From contig URUF01000005.1 of assembly GCA_900550955.1 (NCBI GenBank), positions 1 through 64,000 on the forward strand: DNA of 64,000 nt, written 5' to 3'. Positions within the stretch are counted from its first letter, which is position 1, and the number at the start of each line of letters is the position of its first letter. The stretch comes from an uncultured Eubacteriales bacterium (GTDB taxonomy: Bacteria; Bacillota; Clostridia; Christensenellales; Aristaeellaceae). A model generated the notes under the pieces. It was not told the DNA's origin, did no database searches, and was given only the letters and a program-made list of their open reading frames with translations. The position numbers were made by a program, and so were the translations under genes. Below are positions 1 to 8,115 of this stretch, piece by piece.

Positions 1-71
1 CCAGAACGACGATTGAGGTTGCGGGTCTGCGGCCCTCCAAGCCTCCCATGGGGTTTTTAATAGTGAAAGGC

Positions 72-695
72 TTATTTTGCCCTTTGGCCGATTTTGTTCT
101 CCGTGCCGTTCAGCAGGCGCCCGATATTGGCGCGGTGCCGCCACACGCACATAGCGAACAGGAGCGCCGTAAACAGGCAAACGGTCCATTGGCCCCAAAA
201 GGCGATGGTCATCAGCACCATGTAGCAAAACAGCATGGTCATGCTGCCCAGGCTGATGAAACGGGTAAGCGCGATAACGGCGATGCAGATTGCAATAGAA
301 ACAATCCCCCATAGCGGATTCACAAAAAGGATCACCGCCGCCGAGCACGCAACGCCTTTGCCGCCCTTGAAGCCATAGAACACGGGCCAGTTGTGCCCCA
401 CCACCGCAAAGACGCCCGCCAGCATTGCCCCAAAGCGCTCGACGCCGAACGTAGCGCCCGGCAAAATCAGGCTGCCGATCCAGCAGGCCAGCGTTGCCTT
501 CAAAAAATCGCCCACAAAGGTAACAAGGCCGCTTTTTAGGCCCATTACGCGCAGCACGTTGCTTGCGCCCGTATTCTTGCTGCCCTTGCTGCGAATATCA
601 ACGCCTTTTGCGCCCGATACCGTCAGCCCGGTGGAAAAGCATCCCAGGAGATAGGCCACCGCAGCCACCAGAACCGAAAGAAGAATGTTGCGCAT
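72..695 (-). CDS. plsY: glycerol-3-phosphate acyltransferase PlsY
   Basis: Membrane acyltransferase that moves an acyl group from acyl-phosphate to glycerol-3-phosphate, the first step of phosphatidic acid synthesis. The 207-residue product has the family motifs in order: GSKNTGASNVLR near residue 40, FKGGKGVA near residue 100, and a late HRANIGRL, all between hydrophobic helices. I start at the ATG at 693-695 because the residues upstream of it look like random translation and an AGGGAGGC ribosome site lies just before it. Length fits the family (about 200 residues). A TATAAT-like -10 lies upstream at 747-752. A second, divergent PlsY lies at 7427-8062. Confidence 0.93.
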   Translation of the reverse strand: MRNILLSVLVAAVAYLLGCFSTGLTVSGAKGVDIRSKGSKNTGASNVLRVMGLKSGLVTFVGDFLKATLACWIGSLILPGATFGVERFGAMLAGVFAVVGHNWPVFYGFKGGKGVACSAAVILFVNPLWGIVSIAICIAVIALTRFISLGSMTMLFCYMVLMTIAFWGQWTVCLFTALLFAMCVWRHRANIGRLLNGTENKIGQRAK

Positions 696-1080
696 AAGCG
701 CCTCCCTACTGCGGGTTTCCGCATTATTTTCTGGCAAGTCCGGGTTATTATAGCATAGCTTTTGCAAAAAAGGAACCAAGCATGTGAAAAGACAGGAAGG
801 GGCGCAGGCCGCCCGAAACGCCGCGGGCCAACGGAATCCAGAGCCGGCAAGCGGCCCAGCCGCCTTAATCAGGAGGGGAGGCCGCTGCATTTTTACAACA
901 TGGGCTTGCAGGGGCAGGAGAACATTGGTATACTCAAACAGGGCGGGCCAACGCCGCTTCCGGATGAAAACCGCGCCCTGTTGCAGCCAGGGATACATTC
1001 TAATTGCAAAATTCCCGTTTATCCGATATGGAAAGCGGGTACATTAAAACCATACCCTAAGACAGAAGGAGGTAACAGTG
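696..1080. other. intergenic region between plsY and trxA, no gene seen
   Basis: These 385 bases lie between the divergent plsY and thioredoxin genes. Open frames here have no recognisable protein features and look like chance. The left part holds a -10-like TATAAT for plsY (minus strand, 747-752) with only a poor -35. The right part has a weak TTGCAA (1004-1009), 17 bases, TATGGA (1027-1032) that could drive trxA, then the trxA ribosome site at 1066-1072. Confidence 0.4.
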
Positions 1081-1389
1081 ATGTCTGTAACAAAGCTGAC
1101 GAACGATACGTTTGAAAAGGAGGCCCTTGCGGCGGGAAAGCCGGTGCTGGTTGATTTTTATGCCGACTGGTGCGGCCCCTGCAAGATGCTTGCGCCCGTT
1201 GTTGAGGAAATTGCCAATGAAAGCGAGCAGTACCGCGTTTGCAAGCTGAATGTGGACGACGCGCCCGACATTGCCGCGCGCTACGGCGTTATGAGCATTC
1301 CAACCCTGATTGTGTTCAAGAACGGCGAAGCGGCCGGCCGCACGGTGGGCGTGCAGAGCAAGCAGACCATTTTGAATATGCTGAAATGA
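1081..1389 (+). CDS. trxA: thioredoxin
   Basis: Small cytoplasmic dithiol-disulfide oxidoreductase of 102 residues. The active site WCGPCK sits near residue 30 in the classic YADWCGPCKMLAP context, and the cis-proline loop SIPT follows near residue 73. An AAGGAGG at 1066-1072 is 8 bases from ATG 1081, so I prefer that start over the GTG at 1078. It is monocistronic: a strong stem-loop follows and the next gene is convergent. No thioredoxin reductase is in the window. Confidence 0.95.
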   Translation: MSVTKLTNDTFEKEALAAGKPVLVDFYADWCGPCKMLAPVVEEIANESEQYRVCKLNVDDAPDIAARYGVMSIPTLIVFKNGEAAGRTVGVQSKQTILNMLK

Positions 1390-1394
1390 GCAAA

Positions 1395-1445
1395 CAAAAA
1401 AGCCGCGCGGGCGCACCCCCATGCGTGCGCCGCGTGGCTTTTTTT
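1395..1445. terminator. bidirectional terminator between trxA and abrB
   Basis: GC-rich inverted repeat (GCCGCGCGGGCGCAC pairing imperfectly with GTGCGCCGCGTGGC) flanked by an A-run on the left and a T-run on the right. It can therefore end transcripts from both convergent genes. Confidence 0.85.
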
Positions 1446-1454
1446 GCGCAGCCC

Positions 1455-1697
1455 TCAGCCCTTTTTCATTTCGGCCAGGCACTTCTCGCATACCATTTTG
1501 CCCTTAAACAGGGTCACGTTGCGAGCATCATTGCAAAAAATGCATCCGGGCTGGTACTTTTTGAGGATGATCTCATCCCCCTCGGTGAAAATTTCCAACG
1601 TATCCTTGATGGCGATGCCCATCGTCTTTCTCAGCTCAATCGGGATCACAATACGACCCAAATTATCAAGCTTGCGAACCACACCGGTCGATTTCAT
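1455..1697 (-). CDS. abrB: AbrB/SpoVT-family transition-state regulator
   Basis: DNA-binding regulator of 80 residues. The N-terminal swapped-hairpin AbrB domain is clear (MKSTGVVRKLDNLGRIVIP, then IELRKTMGIAIKDTLEI and ILKKY), closely resembling Bacillus AbrB. The C-terminal part differs: it carries two CxxC pairs (CIFC, CEKC) that suggest a small zinc knuckle, a form seen in clostridial homologues. Start chosen at ATG 1695-1697 because a GGAGGG ribosome site lies just upstream. Such proteins usually repress post-exponential genes; targets here are unknown. A good sigma-A-type promoter precedes it. Confidence 0.9.
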   Translation of the reverse strand: MKSTGVVRKLDNLGRIVIPIELRKTMGIAIKDTLEIFTEGDEIILKKYQPGCIFCNDARNVTLFKGKMVCEKCLAEMKKG

Positions 1698-1777
1698 TCG
1701 TAGCCCTCCATTCAATCTAAAATAAGCCTTCCACTTTTCTATGCCCCAAATAACCCCAATCTAAAGTGGATAACATA

Positions 1778-1806
1778 AACATACATCCTTATGAATAATC
1801 TGTCAA
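1778..1806 (-). promoter_or_regulatory. abrB promoter
   Basis: Read on the minus strand: TTGACA (1801-1806), 17-base spacer, TATGTT (1778-1783). Perfect -35 and fair -10 for sigma-A, about 80 bases upstream of the abrB start. Confidence 0.65.
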
Positions 1807-1914
1807 TGGCCCATGTGGTACTAGATTAGGCCAATATACATATAATTAGGTGTAATTGGAGCAACTTTTACATAGAATTATACCTGATATGGTGTTTTTA
1901 TGGAGGCGACAGGT

Positions 1915-2496
1915 TTGCTGCAATGGATGTGGTTTGGCATGATGGGCGCATCGCTGATATATGCCTGCATTTGCGGCCGGGGAGCGGATATGCTGGCCGC
2001 GGCGCTTTCGGGAAGCGGAGATGCGATTTCCCTTACGCTGCGGCTGGGGGCGGGCTATCTGCTGTTTTGCGGGCTGATTGAAATCATGAAGGGCCTGGAT
2101 ATTCCCCAAAAGCTGAACCGGCTGCTGTCGCCGCTGCTGCGCGCGCTGATGCCCGGTATGGACGCTCAGGCGGGGCAGGCCGTAACGATGAATTTGTCCA
2201 TGAACCTGCTGGGCTTGGGGAACGCGGCCACCCCGCTTGGCATGGAGGCCGTGCGCAGGCTGGACGGCCTGCGCGCTGGCAAGCCTCAAATGGCGCATAA
2301 CATCTATATGCTCTTGATTTTGAATGCGACAAGCCTTCAGCTGATTCCCACCACGGTGCTGGCGCTGCGCGCCGCAGAGGGGTCGGCAGACGCGGGCGCG
2401 GTTTTGCTGCCCAGCCTTTTGTGCACCACGGTTTCCACGGTGGCGGGGGCCGCGCTGGGCATGGCGTGCCGCCGCCTGGAGCAGCGCCATGCTTAG
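1915..2496 (+). CDS. spmA: spore maturation protein SpmA
   Basis: Integral membrane protein of the nucleoside-recognition (Gate) domain family, needed in Bacillus for dehydration of the spore core. Several hydrophobic helices are visible, along with the family-typical stretch MNLSMNLLGLGNAATPLGM near the middle. The start is debatable: ATG 1900 has no ribosome site upstream, whereas GGAGG at 1902-1906 sits 8 bases before an in-frame TTG at 1915, which I prefer (193 residues). The gene overlaps spmB by 8 bases, implying a two-gene operon with coupled translation. Confidence 0.9.
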   Translation: MLQWMWFGMMGASLIYACICGRGADMLAAALSGSGDAISLTLRLGAGYLLFCGLIEIMKGLDIPQKLNRLLSPLLRALMPGMDAQAGQAVTMNLSMNLLGLGNAATPLGMEAVRRLDGLRAGKPQMAHNIYMLLILNATSLQLIPTTVLALRAAEGSADAGAVLLPSLLCTTVSTVAGAALGMACRRLEQRHA

Positions 2497-2989
2497 CGGG
2501 CTGATACTGCCAATGCTGCTGCTGGCCCTGCTGCTGGGCGCGGCCTGGAGGCGGCTGCCCATGTACGACCTGTTTGTTACAGGGGCCAAGGAGGGCATGC
2601 GCGTGGCGGCAAGCGTGCTGCCCAACCTGGCGGCCATGCTGTGCGCCATTTCGCTGATGCAGGCTTCCGGGCTCATGGACGCGCTGTGCGAGGTGTGCGC
2701 GCCGCTGTTTGCCTGGCTGGGGCTGCCTAAGGAGGTTGCGCCGCTGGTGCTGCTTAGGCCGCTTAGCGGCTCCGCATCCCTGGCGATGGTGGAACGCCTG
2801 ATGCGGCAATACGGCGCGGACAGCCGTATCGGGCTGATTGCCTGTACGGTAATGGGCTCCAGCGAAACCATCTTTTATACGATCTGCGTGTACATGAGCG
2901 TGGCGCGCGACCGGCGCACCAGCTATGCCGCGCCCTGCGCGCTCATTGGTTCCCTGGTGGGCGTATGGCTTGCGGGGCGGCTGTTTTGA
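2489..2989 (+). CDS. spmB: spore maturation protein SpmB
   Basis: Second half of the SpmA/SpmB pair, 166 residues with about four to five membrane helices and the Gate-domain motif RPLSGSASLAM near residue 90. The two proteins are believed to act together in the forespore or spore membrane during core dehydration. The start overlaps the end of spmA. The pair is good evidence that the organism, or its recent ancestor, sporulates. The metG promoter begins right after its stop. Confidence 0.92.
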   Translation: MLSGLILPMLLLALLLGAAWRRLPMYDLFVTGAKEGMRVAASVLPNLAAMLCAISLMQASGLMDALCEVCAPLFAWLGLPKEVAPLVLLRPLSGSASLAMVERLMRQYGADSRIGLIACTVMGSSETIFYTICVYMSVARDRRTSYAAPCALIGSLVGVWLAGRLF

Positions 2990-2992
2990 GCG

Positions 2993-3020
2993 TTGACAAG
3001 CGCTGAAAAATGGGTATAAT
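2993..3020 (+). promoter_or_regulatory. metG operon promoter
   Basis: TTGACA (2993-2998), 16-base spacer, TATAAT (3015-3020): consensus sigma-A elements directly upstream of the T-box leader. A small perfect inverted repeat (AAGCAT, 3 bases, ATGCTT; 3021-3035) sits at the expected start point. Confidence 0.85.
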
Positions 3021-3040
3021 AAGCATGAAATGCTTAAATA

Positions 3041-3270
3041 CGCGCGATGAACGGGAGAGTACTGTTGTGCAGCCTTGCCAAAGAGAGCCGCAGCGGGTGG
3101 GAAGCGGCGCAGGCGCGGCGGGAAGATGGCCCGGGAGCGTTTTCGCCCGATAGGTAGGGCGAAACGGCAGGCACCGATAGTTGCCCGCGGCCGCTTGAGG
3201 GCCGAAAGCGATAAACCAAGGGTGGTACCGCGGGAGAAACCCGCCCCTTTTGCAGGGGCGGGCTTTTTTG
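3041..3270 (+). promoter_or_regulatory. T-box leader, probably methionine-specific
   Basis: Tandem signature of a T-box riboswitch: a stem I beginning with the GAACGGGAGAGTA box near 3048, the antiterminator box AGGGTGGTACCGCG at 3219-3232, and an intrinsic terminator (CCCGCCCC 3240-3247 pairing with GGGGCGGG 3255-3262, then six T). The leader lies immediately before metG. A plausible specifier ATG occurs at 3126-3128 in the 3' side of stem I (context GAAGATGGC), consistent with sensing uncharged tRNA-Met. Specifier assignment is by eye; the T-box call itself is firm. Confidence 0.9.
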
Positions 3271-3290
3271 ATTCAGTCAGGAGGGGGAGC

Positions 3291-5267
3291 ATGGAGAACC
3301 GGGAAAAATTCTACATCACAACGCCCATTTACTATCCCAGCGACAATTTGCACATTGGACACGCCTATTGCAGCGTGGCAGCGGATACGATGGCCCGCTT
3401 CAAGAAGCAAACAGGCTTTGATACCTACTTTCTCACCGGCACGGACGAACACGGCCAAAAGATTGAGCGCAAGGCCCAGGCCAAGGGCGTAACCCCGCAG
3501 GCCTATGTGGATGAGATCGTAAGCGGCATCAAAGATTTGTGGAAGCTGATGGACGTTGAATACGACGATTTCATCCGCACCTCGGACGACCGCCATGTAG
3601 AGGCCGTGCAGAAGATTTTCCGCAAGCTTTATGACCAGGGCGATATCTACAAAGGCAGCTACGAGGGCTGGTACTGTACCCCCTGCGAGAGCTTCTTTAC
3701 CGAATTGCAGCTCAAGGACGGCTGCTGCCCGGACTGCGGCCGCCCTGTGGAAAAAACCAACGAGGAAGCCTACTTCTTTAAGCTGGGAAAGTATCAGCAG
3801 TGGCTGATTGACTACATCGAGGCCCATCCGGACTTCATCCAGCCCGCCAGCCGGAAAAATGAGATGGTCAACAATTTCCTAAAGCCCGGCTTGCAGGACC
3901 TGTGCGTGAGCCGCACCTCCATCAAATGGGGCGTGCCCGTGGATTTTGACCCCAAGCACACCGTGTACGTGTGGCTGGACGCGCTAACCAACTACATCAC
4001 CGCCTTGGGCTATGAAAGCGCGGACGACAGCCTGTACCAAAAGTACTGGCCCGCGAACATCCACCTGGTGGGCAAGGAGATCATTCGCTTCCATACCATC
4101 ATCTGGCCCATCATTCTGCATGCGCTGGGCCTGCCGCTGCCCAAGCAGGTGTTTGGCCACGGCTGGCTGGTGCTGGACGGCATGAAGATGTCCAAGTCCC
4201 TGGGCAACGTGGTGGATCCCGTGGTGCTTTGCAACCGCTATGGCAGCGACGCCATCCGCTATTTCCTTATGCGCGAGATGCCCTTTGGCAGCGACGGCCA
4301 GTTCAGCTACGAAGCGCTTTTGACCCGTATCAACGCCGACCTGGCCAACGACCTGGGCAACCTGGTCAGCCGCACGGTGGCCATGGTGGAGAAGTATTTT
4401 GAAGGCGTTGTGCCTGCGCATGGCGAATGGGACGAAACCGACCGGGCGTTGATCGCGCTGGCGCAGGAAACGCCCGCCAAGGTGCTCAAACGCATGGACG
4501 AGCTACAATTCTCCCTGGCTTTGCAGGATATTTGGCAGCTGATTGGCGAGTGCAACCGCTACATTGACCTTAACGCCCCGTGGACGCTCGTGAAAAGCGA
4601 GGAGGGCAAGGAGCGCCTAAAGACGGTCATGTATGTGCTGTGCGAGTGCATCCGCATTGTGGCGGTGCTGATTGCGCCCGCCATGCCGCGCACCCCGGCG
4701 CGCATCTTTGCGCAGCTGGGCGTAAGCGACGCGGCCCTGTGCAGCTGGGAATCCGCCTCCCGCTTTGGCCTGCTGCCCGCCGGTACGAAGGTTCAAAAGG
4801 GAGAGGCGCTGTTCCCGCGCATCGACATTCAAAAGGAGCTGGCAGATATCGTGCCCGCGCCGGTAGAGCCCAAGGCGGAGAAAAAGCCCGAAAAGAAGCC
4901 GGAGCCCGCTAAGCAGGCGGATGCTGCCGGCGGCGTGATCACCATTGATGATTTTGCCAAAATAAAGCTGCGTGTGGCGCGCGTTCTGACCGCCGAGCGG
5001 GTGGAGGGTAGCGATAAGCTGCTCAAGTTTACCCTGCGCCTTACGCCGGAGGAGCCGGAGCGCACCGTGGTAAGCGGCATTGCCAAGTTTTACACCCCGG
5101 AGGAAATGGTGGGCAAGCAGGTGGTGCTGGTGAGCAATCTCAAGCCCGCGAAGCTTCGCGGCATTCGCAGCGAGGGCATGATTTTGTGCGCCTCGGACGC
5201 GAAGGATGAAACGCTAAGGCTGGCAACCGTAGAGCCCGGCATGGAGGATGGAGCGTACATTCGATGA
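3291..5267 (+). CDS. metG: methionyl-tRNA synthetase
   Basis: Charges tRNA-Met with methionine. In the 658-residue product the class I signature is HIGHAYC near residue 24, the zinc module CTPCESF...CCPDCGR lies near residues 128-150, and KMSKSLG is near residue 300. An anticodon-binding helical domain follows. After a lysine/proline-rich linker near residues 525-545 comes a C-terminal EMAPII/Arc1p-like tRNA-binding domain (VLVSNLKPAKLRGIRSEGM), as in dimeric bacterial enzymes. Start is ATG 3291 after GAGGGGGAG; the longer frame upstream is T-box RNA. First gene of an operon with tatD, a GNAT gene and miaA, controlled by the leader. Confidence 0.97.
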   Translation: MENREKFYITTPIYYPSDNLHIGHAYCSVAADTMARFKKQTGFDTYFLTGTDEHGQKIERKAQAKGVTPQAYVDEIVSGIKDLWKLMDVEYDDFIRTSDDRHVEAVQKIFRKLYDQGDIYKGSYEGWYCTPCESFFTELQLKDGCCPDCGRPVEKTNEEAYFFKLGKYQQWLIDYIEAHPDFIQPASRKNEMVNNFLKPGLQDLCVSRTSIKWGVPVDFDPKHTVYVWLDALTNYITALGYESADDSLYQKYWPANIHLVGKEIIRFHTIIWPIILHALGLPLPKQVFGHGWLVLDGMKMSKSLGNVVDPVVLCNRYGSDAIRYFLMREMPFGSDGQFSYEALLTRINADLANDLGNLVSRTVAMVEKYFEGVVPAHGEWDETDRALIALAQETPAKVLKRMDELQFSLALQDIWQLIGECNRYIDLNAPWTLVKSEEGKERLKTVMYVLCECIRIVAVLIAPAMPRTPARIFAQLGVSDAALCSWESASRFGLLPAGTKVQKGEALFPRIDIQKELADIVPAPVEPKAEKKPEKKPEPAKQADAAGGVITIDDFAKIKLRVARVLTAERVEGSDKLLKFTLRLTPEEPERTVVSGIAKFYTPEEMVGKQVVLVSNLKPAKLRGIRSEGMILCASDAKDETLRLATVEPGMEDGAYIR

Positions 5268-6040
5268 GCCTGTTTGACGCGCATTGCCACTTGGAAAGCG
5301 AACGCTTCCGGGACGATTTGCCGCAGGTGATGGAGCGCATGACGCAAAACGGCGTTGAGCGCTGCATCCTTGCGGGGAGCGATATGGAAACCAGCCGCGC
5401 CATTGTGGCGCTTACAAGGAAGCACGAAAACGTGTTTGGCGTTGTGGGCGTGCACCCGCATGAGGCGAAGGGCTGGAAGGACGAGGACGCGCAGGAAATG
5501 GAAGCGATGCTTGCAAACGCGCGCATCGTGGGGATTGGCGAAATCGGCCTCGATTATTTCTACGACTTTTCGCCCAGAGAAACGCAAAAGGAGGTGCTGG
5601 TGAAGCAGCTCCTTTTGGCGCGCCGGCTGAACGTTCCGGCGGTGTTCCATGTGCGCGACGCGCACGGCGATATGCTGGATGTGCTCAGGGCGCGCCGCGC
5701 CGAGCTGCCCGCCGGCGTGCTGCATTGTTACAGCGGAAGCGTAGAAAGCGCCCGCGAATACCTGGATATGGGCTTTTACCTGTCCTTTGCGGGGCCGGTA
5801 ACATTCAAAAACGCGCATAAATTGCAGGAGGTTGCCCGTTACTGCCCCGATGACCGCATCATGGTGGAAACGGACAGCCCCTACCTGGCGCCCGTGCCCA
5901 TGCGGGGCAGGCGCAACGAGCCCGCCTTTGTGCGCTATGTGGCGGAGGTTGTAGCCGCCCTGCGCGGCGTGGAAACGGAAAAACTGGCGGAGCTGGCCGA
6001 ACAAAACACCTGCCGGTTATTCGGTATTACAGGGGCGTGA
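5264..6040 (+). CDS. tatD: TatD-family metal-dependent deoxyribonuclease
   Basis: TIM-barrel metallohydrolase of the TatD/YcfH family, 258 residues. Metal ligands are visible: FDAHCHLE at the N terminus, GEIGLDYFYDFSPRE near residue 95, FHVRDAH near residue 128, HCYSGS near residue 153 and ETDSPYLAPVP near residue 205. Family members act as 3'-5' DNA exonucleases or deacylases; the true substrate is uncertain. The start ATG overlaps the metG stop by 4 bases. The metG-tatD pairing is common in Bacillota, so co-transcription is expected. Confidence 0.93.
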   Translation: MSLFDAHCHLESERFRDDLPQVMERMTQNGVERCILAGSDMETSRAIVALTRKHENVFGVVGVHPHEAKGWKDEDAQEMEAMLANARIVGIGEIGLDYFYDFSPRETQKEVLVKQLLLARRLNVPAVFHVRDAHGDMLDVLRARRAELPAGVLHCYSGSVESAREYLDMGFYLSFAGPVTFKNAHKLQEVARYCPDDRIMVETDSPYLAPVPMRGRRNEPAFVRYVAEVVAALRGVETEKLAELAEQNTCRLFGITGA

Positions 6041-6042
6041 GC

Positions 6043-6555
6043 ATGCGGATACGATTGATGGAGCCCGCGGATCTGGAAGCGGCGCTTGCACTGTATGAGA
6101 GCGCGAGGCGCTTTATGGCGCAAAAGGGCAACGCGGTGCAGTGGGCGGGCGGATATCCGCAGCGCGAGGTCGTTCAGCGGGATATCGCGCTGGGGCAGGC
6201 CTATGTATGCGAGGAAAACGGGCATATCTATGCGGCCTTTGCGCTGGCCTTGGGCGACGAGCCCACCTACCGCGTGATTGAGGGAGCATGGAGGAACGAG
6301 CGCCCCTACGGCACGCTGCACAGGGTGGCCTCCAGCGGGGAAAGGCGCGGCATGGCGGATATGATTATCCGCTGGGCGTTTCAGAAAACCCCAAACCTGC
6401 GGGGCGATACGCACGCGCTGAACCTGCCCATGCAGCGCGCCTTTGAGCGCAACGGCTTTGAGAGATGCGGCACCATTTGGGTGGCGGACGGCACGCCGCG
6501 CATAGCCTATCAAAAAACGGAGAATAGCGGGGAGGCGCATGTATGCGGCGGCTGA
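6043..6555 (+). CDS. GNAT-family N-acetyltransferase
   Basis: 170-residue protein resembling GCN5-related acetyltransferases. It begins with the typical IRLMEPADLEAALALYESAR strand-helix. The acetyl-CoA loop is weak (VASSGERRGMADMIIRWA), and the C-terminal NGFERCGTIW motif is typical. Substrate unknown. I chose ATG 6043 because AGGGG (6031-6035) is 7 bases upstream; the GTG at 6037 overlaps the tatD stop. Translationally coupled within the metG operon and overlapping miaA by 13 bases. Confidence 0.75.
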   Translation: MRIRLMEPADLEAALALYESARRFMAQKGNAVQWAGGYPQREVVQRDIALGQAYVCEENGHIYAAFALALGDEPTYRVIEGAWRNERPYGTLHRVASSGERRGMADMIIRWAFQKTPNLRGDTHALNLPMQRAFERNGFERCGTIWVADGTPRIAYQKTENSGEAHVCGG

Positions 6556-7430
6556 TTGTGATAGCGGGCACCAACGCGTCCGGCAAGAGCGGCCTTGGCG
6601 TGGAGCTGGCCCTGAAATACGGCGGAGAGATTGTTTCGGCAGATTCCAGGCAGGTGTTTCGCGGCCTGGATTTGGGCAGCGGCAAAATAACCCGCGAGGA
6701 AATGAAGGGCGTGCCGCATCACCTGATCGACATCTGCGACGCCGGGGACTTCTTTTCCATGGCGGATTTTCAGCGCCTGGCATATGAGGCGATCGACGGT
6801 ATTCTGGACAGGGGAAAGCCGCCCTTTCTGGTGGGCGGCACGGGGCTGTATGTGGATTCGGTGGCGGACGGATATGTGATGTCCAACCGCATGCCGGATT
6901 TGGCTTACCGGGCGGAGCTGGAAACGCTTTCCACGGAGAGGCTGTACCAGATGCTTGTGGAAAAGCTTCCGGATACGGATGTGGAACCGCGCAACCGCAA
7001 CAGGGTGATGCGCATACTGGAAAAGCTGCATGACGGCGACGATGTGCTTCCCACTAAGAAGCCCCGCTACGAAACGCTGCGCCTGGGCGTGACCTGGGAC
7101 AGGGAAACCCTGCGCAAGCGCATTGACGAACGCTTGGAACGCCGCCTGGCTGAGGGCATGATTAACGAGGTGGACGGCCTGCTCAAGCGGGGCGTGAGCG
7201 AGGCGTTCTTGCTCAAGCTGGGGTTGGAATACAAGTTTATCACCCAATACCTGAAGGGCGAAATTGCTACGGAAAAGGAGCTTACGCTGCTGCTGGGCAC
7301 GGCCATCAAGCAATTTGCCAAGCGGCAGATGACCTGGTTCAGGCGGGATGCGTCCATCCATTGGCTGGATATGGCGAAGGACCCCGTAGGGGAAGCCAGC
7401 GCGCTGATTGACGCGTTTTTGGCTGGCTAA
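6543..7430 (+). CDS. miaA: tRNA dimethylallyltransferase
   Basis: Transfers a dimethylallyl group to N6 of A37 in tRNAs that read UNN codons. The 295-residue product has the P-loop GTNASGKSGL at residue 9, the SADSRQVFRGLDLGSGK motif near residue 35, HHLIDICD near residue 58, and the late FAKRQMTWFRRD motif. Normal length for the family. GGGGAGG at 6529-6535 supports ATG 6543. Last gene of the metG operon; the next gene is convergent and overlaps its stop by 4 bases. Confidence 0.96.
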   Translation: MRRLIVIAGTNASGKSGLGVELALKYGGEIVSADSRQVFRGLDLGSGKITREEMKGVPHHLIDICDAGDFFSMADFQRLAYEAIDGILDRGKPPFLVGGTGLYVDSVADGYVMSNRMPDLAYRAELETLSTERLYQMLVEKLPDTDVEPRNRNRVMRILEKLHDGDDVLPTKKPRYETLRLGVTWDRETLRKRIDERLERRLAEGMINEVDGLLKRGVSEAFLLKLGLEYKFITQYLKGEIATEKELTLLLGTAIKQFAKRQMTWFRRDASIHWLDMAKDPVGEASALIDAFLAG

Positions 7431-8062
7431 GCGTCCTGCGCGGTATGACGGAGCTTGTCCAGCGCGGCCTGGGCCCGTTCCAGATCGGTATGGTTTTTCA
7501 CGATGGGCACAGCCGCCAGTAGCGCGCAGCCCAGCGCCAGCCAGTACCGCCCCGTATAGATGGACCCGGCCGCGCTGGTGAGCGAAAACATAAGAAAAGC
7601 AAAGATGCTGCGCTTTTCGTTAGGACGGACGATCAGAACCAGCGAAAAGAAAAGATACCAGAACACAAGCGCAAATACCGCGTAGCTGAAGGGTAAAAGC
7701 CCCGCCAGCACGCCGAAGGCCGTGGCGATAGCCTTGCCGCCGCGAAAGGTATACCAGGGCGCCAGCGCGTGGCCCAGGGCAGGCGCGGCCATGACCAGCG
7801 GCAGCAGGGGAAAGCGCGGCCCAAAGCGCTGCATGGCCAGCCATATGGGAAAGAAGCCCTTGGCCATGTCCATCAGCAGGCACAGAAACCCCACCGGGAC
7901 GCCCGCAAGGCGAAAGGCGTTCGCTGTGCCGGGGTTATGATCGGCGCTTTCTTTCACCACATCCACGCGCTTGAACCATAGGGGCAGATGATAGCTGAAT
8001 AAAATGCTGCCTGAAAGAAAACCGAGTATGGCGAAACAGAGCTGGGAAAGCAGCAAGGTCAA
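7427..8062 (-). CDS. divergent PlsY-like glycerol-3-phosphate acyltransferase
   Basis: 211-residue membrane protein related to PlsY. Family motifs are altered: NPGTANAFRLAG replaces the usual GSGNxGATNxxR, and FRGGKAIATAFG replaces FKGGKGVAT. The HALAPWYTF loop before the second motif keeps the family shape. The first good start is TTG 8062 (ribosome site AGGAG at 8066-8070); the residues upstream of it are not credible. It lies downstream of a diacylglycerol glycosyltransferase relic on the same strand, which hints at a glycolipid-related job. Whether it still uses acyl-phosphate and glycerol-3-phosphate is uncertain. Confidence 0.75.
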   Translation of the reverse strand: MTLLLSQLCFAILGFLSGSILFSYHLPLWFKRVDVVKESADHNPGTANAFRLAGVPVGFLCLLMDMAKGFFPIWLAMQRFGPRFPLLPLVMAAPALGHALAPWYTFRGGKAIATAFGVLAGLLPFSYAVFALVFWYLFFSLVLIVRPNEKRSIFAFLMFSLTSAAGSIYTGRYWLALGCALLAAVPIVKNHTDLERAQAALDKLRHTAQDA

Positions 8063-8115
8063 GGCGCTCCTTTCTGACTCCAAAGTACCTTGGGCCGCGG
8101 CAACCGCCGCGGCCT

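Noticed and set aside
1..71. End of an upstream gene or a terminator at the left edge
   Set aside because: Short stop-containing frames (for example QNDD then TGA) and an 8-base palindrome before TTTTT are suggestive but too little to call.
762..1115. A 117-residue plus-strand frame before trxA
   Set aside because: No family pattern, low-complexity composition, and it overlaps the trxA ribosome site.
1820..1900. A sigma-E or sigma-G promoter upstream of spmA
   Set aside because: CATA-rich words (near 1848 and 1871) resemble -10 elements, but no convincing -35 at the right spacing could be fixed by eye.
3075..3290. Extended N terminus of MetG
   Set aside because: This stretch is the T-box leader RNA; coding potential there is accidental.
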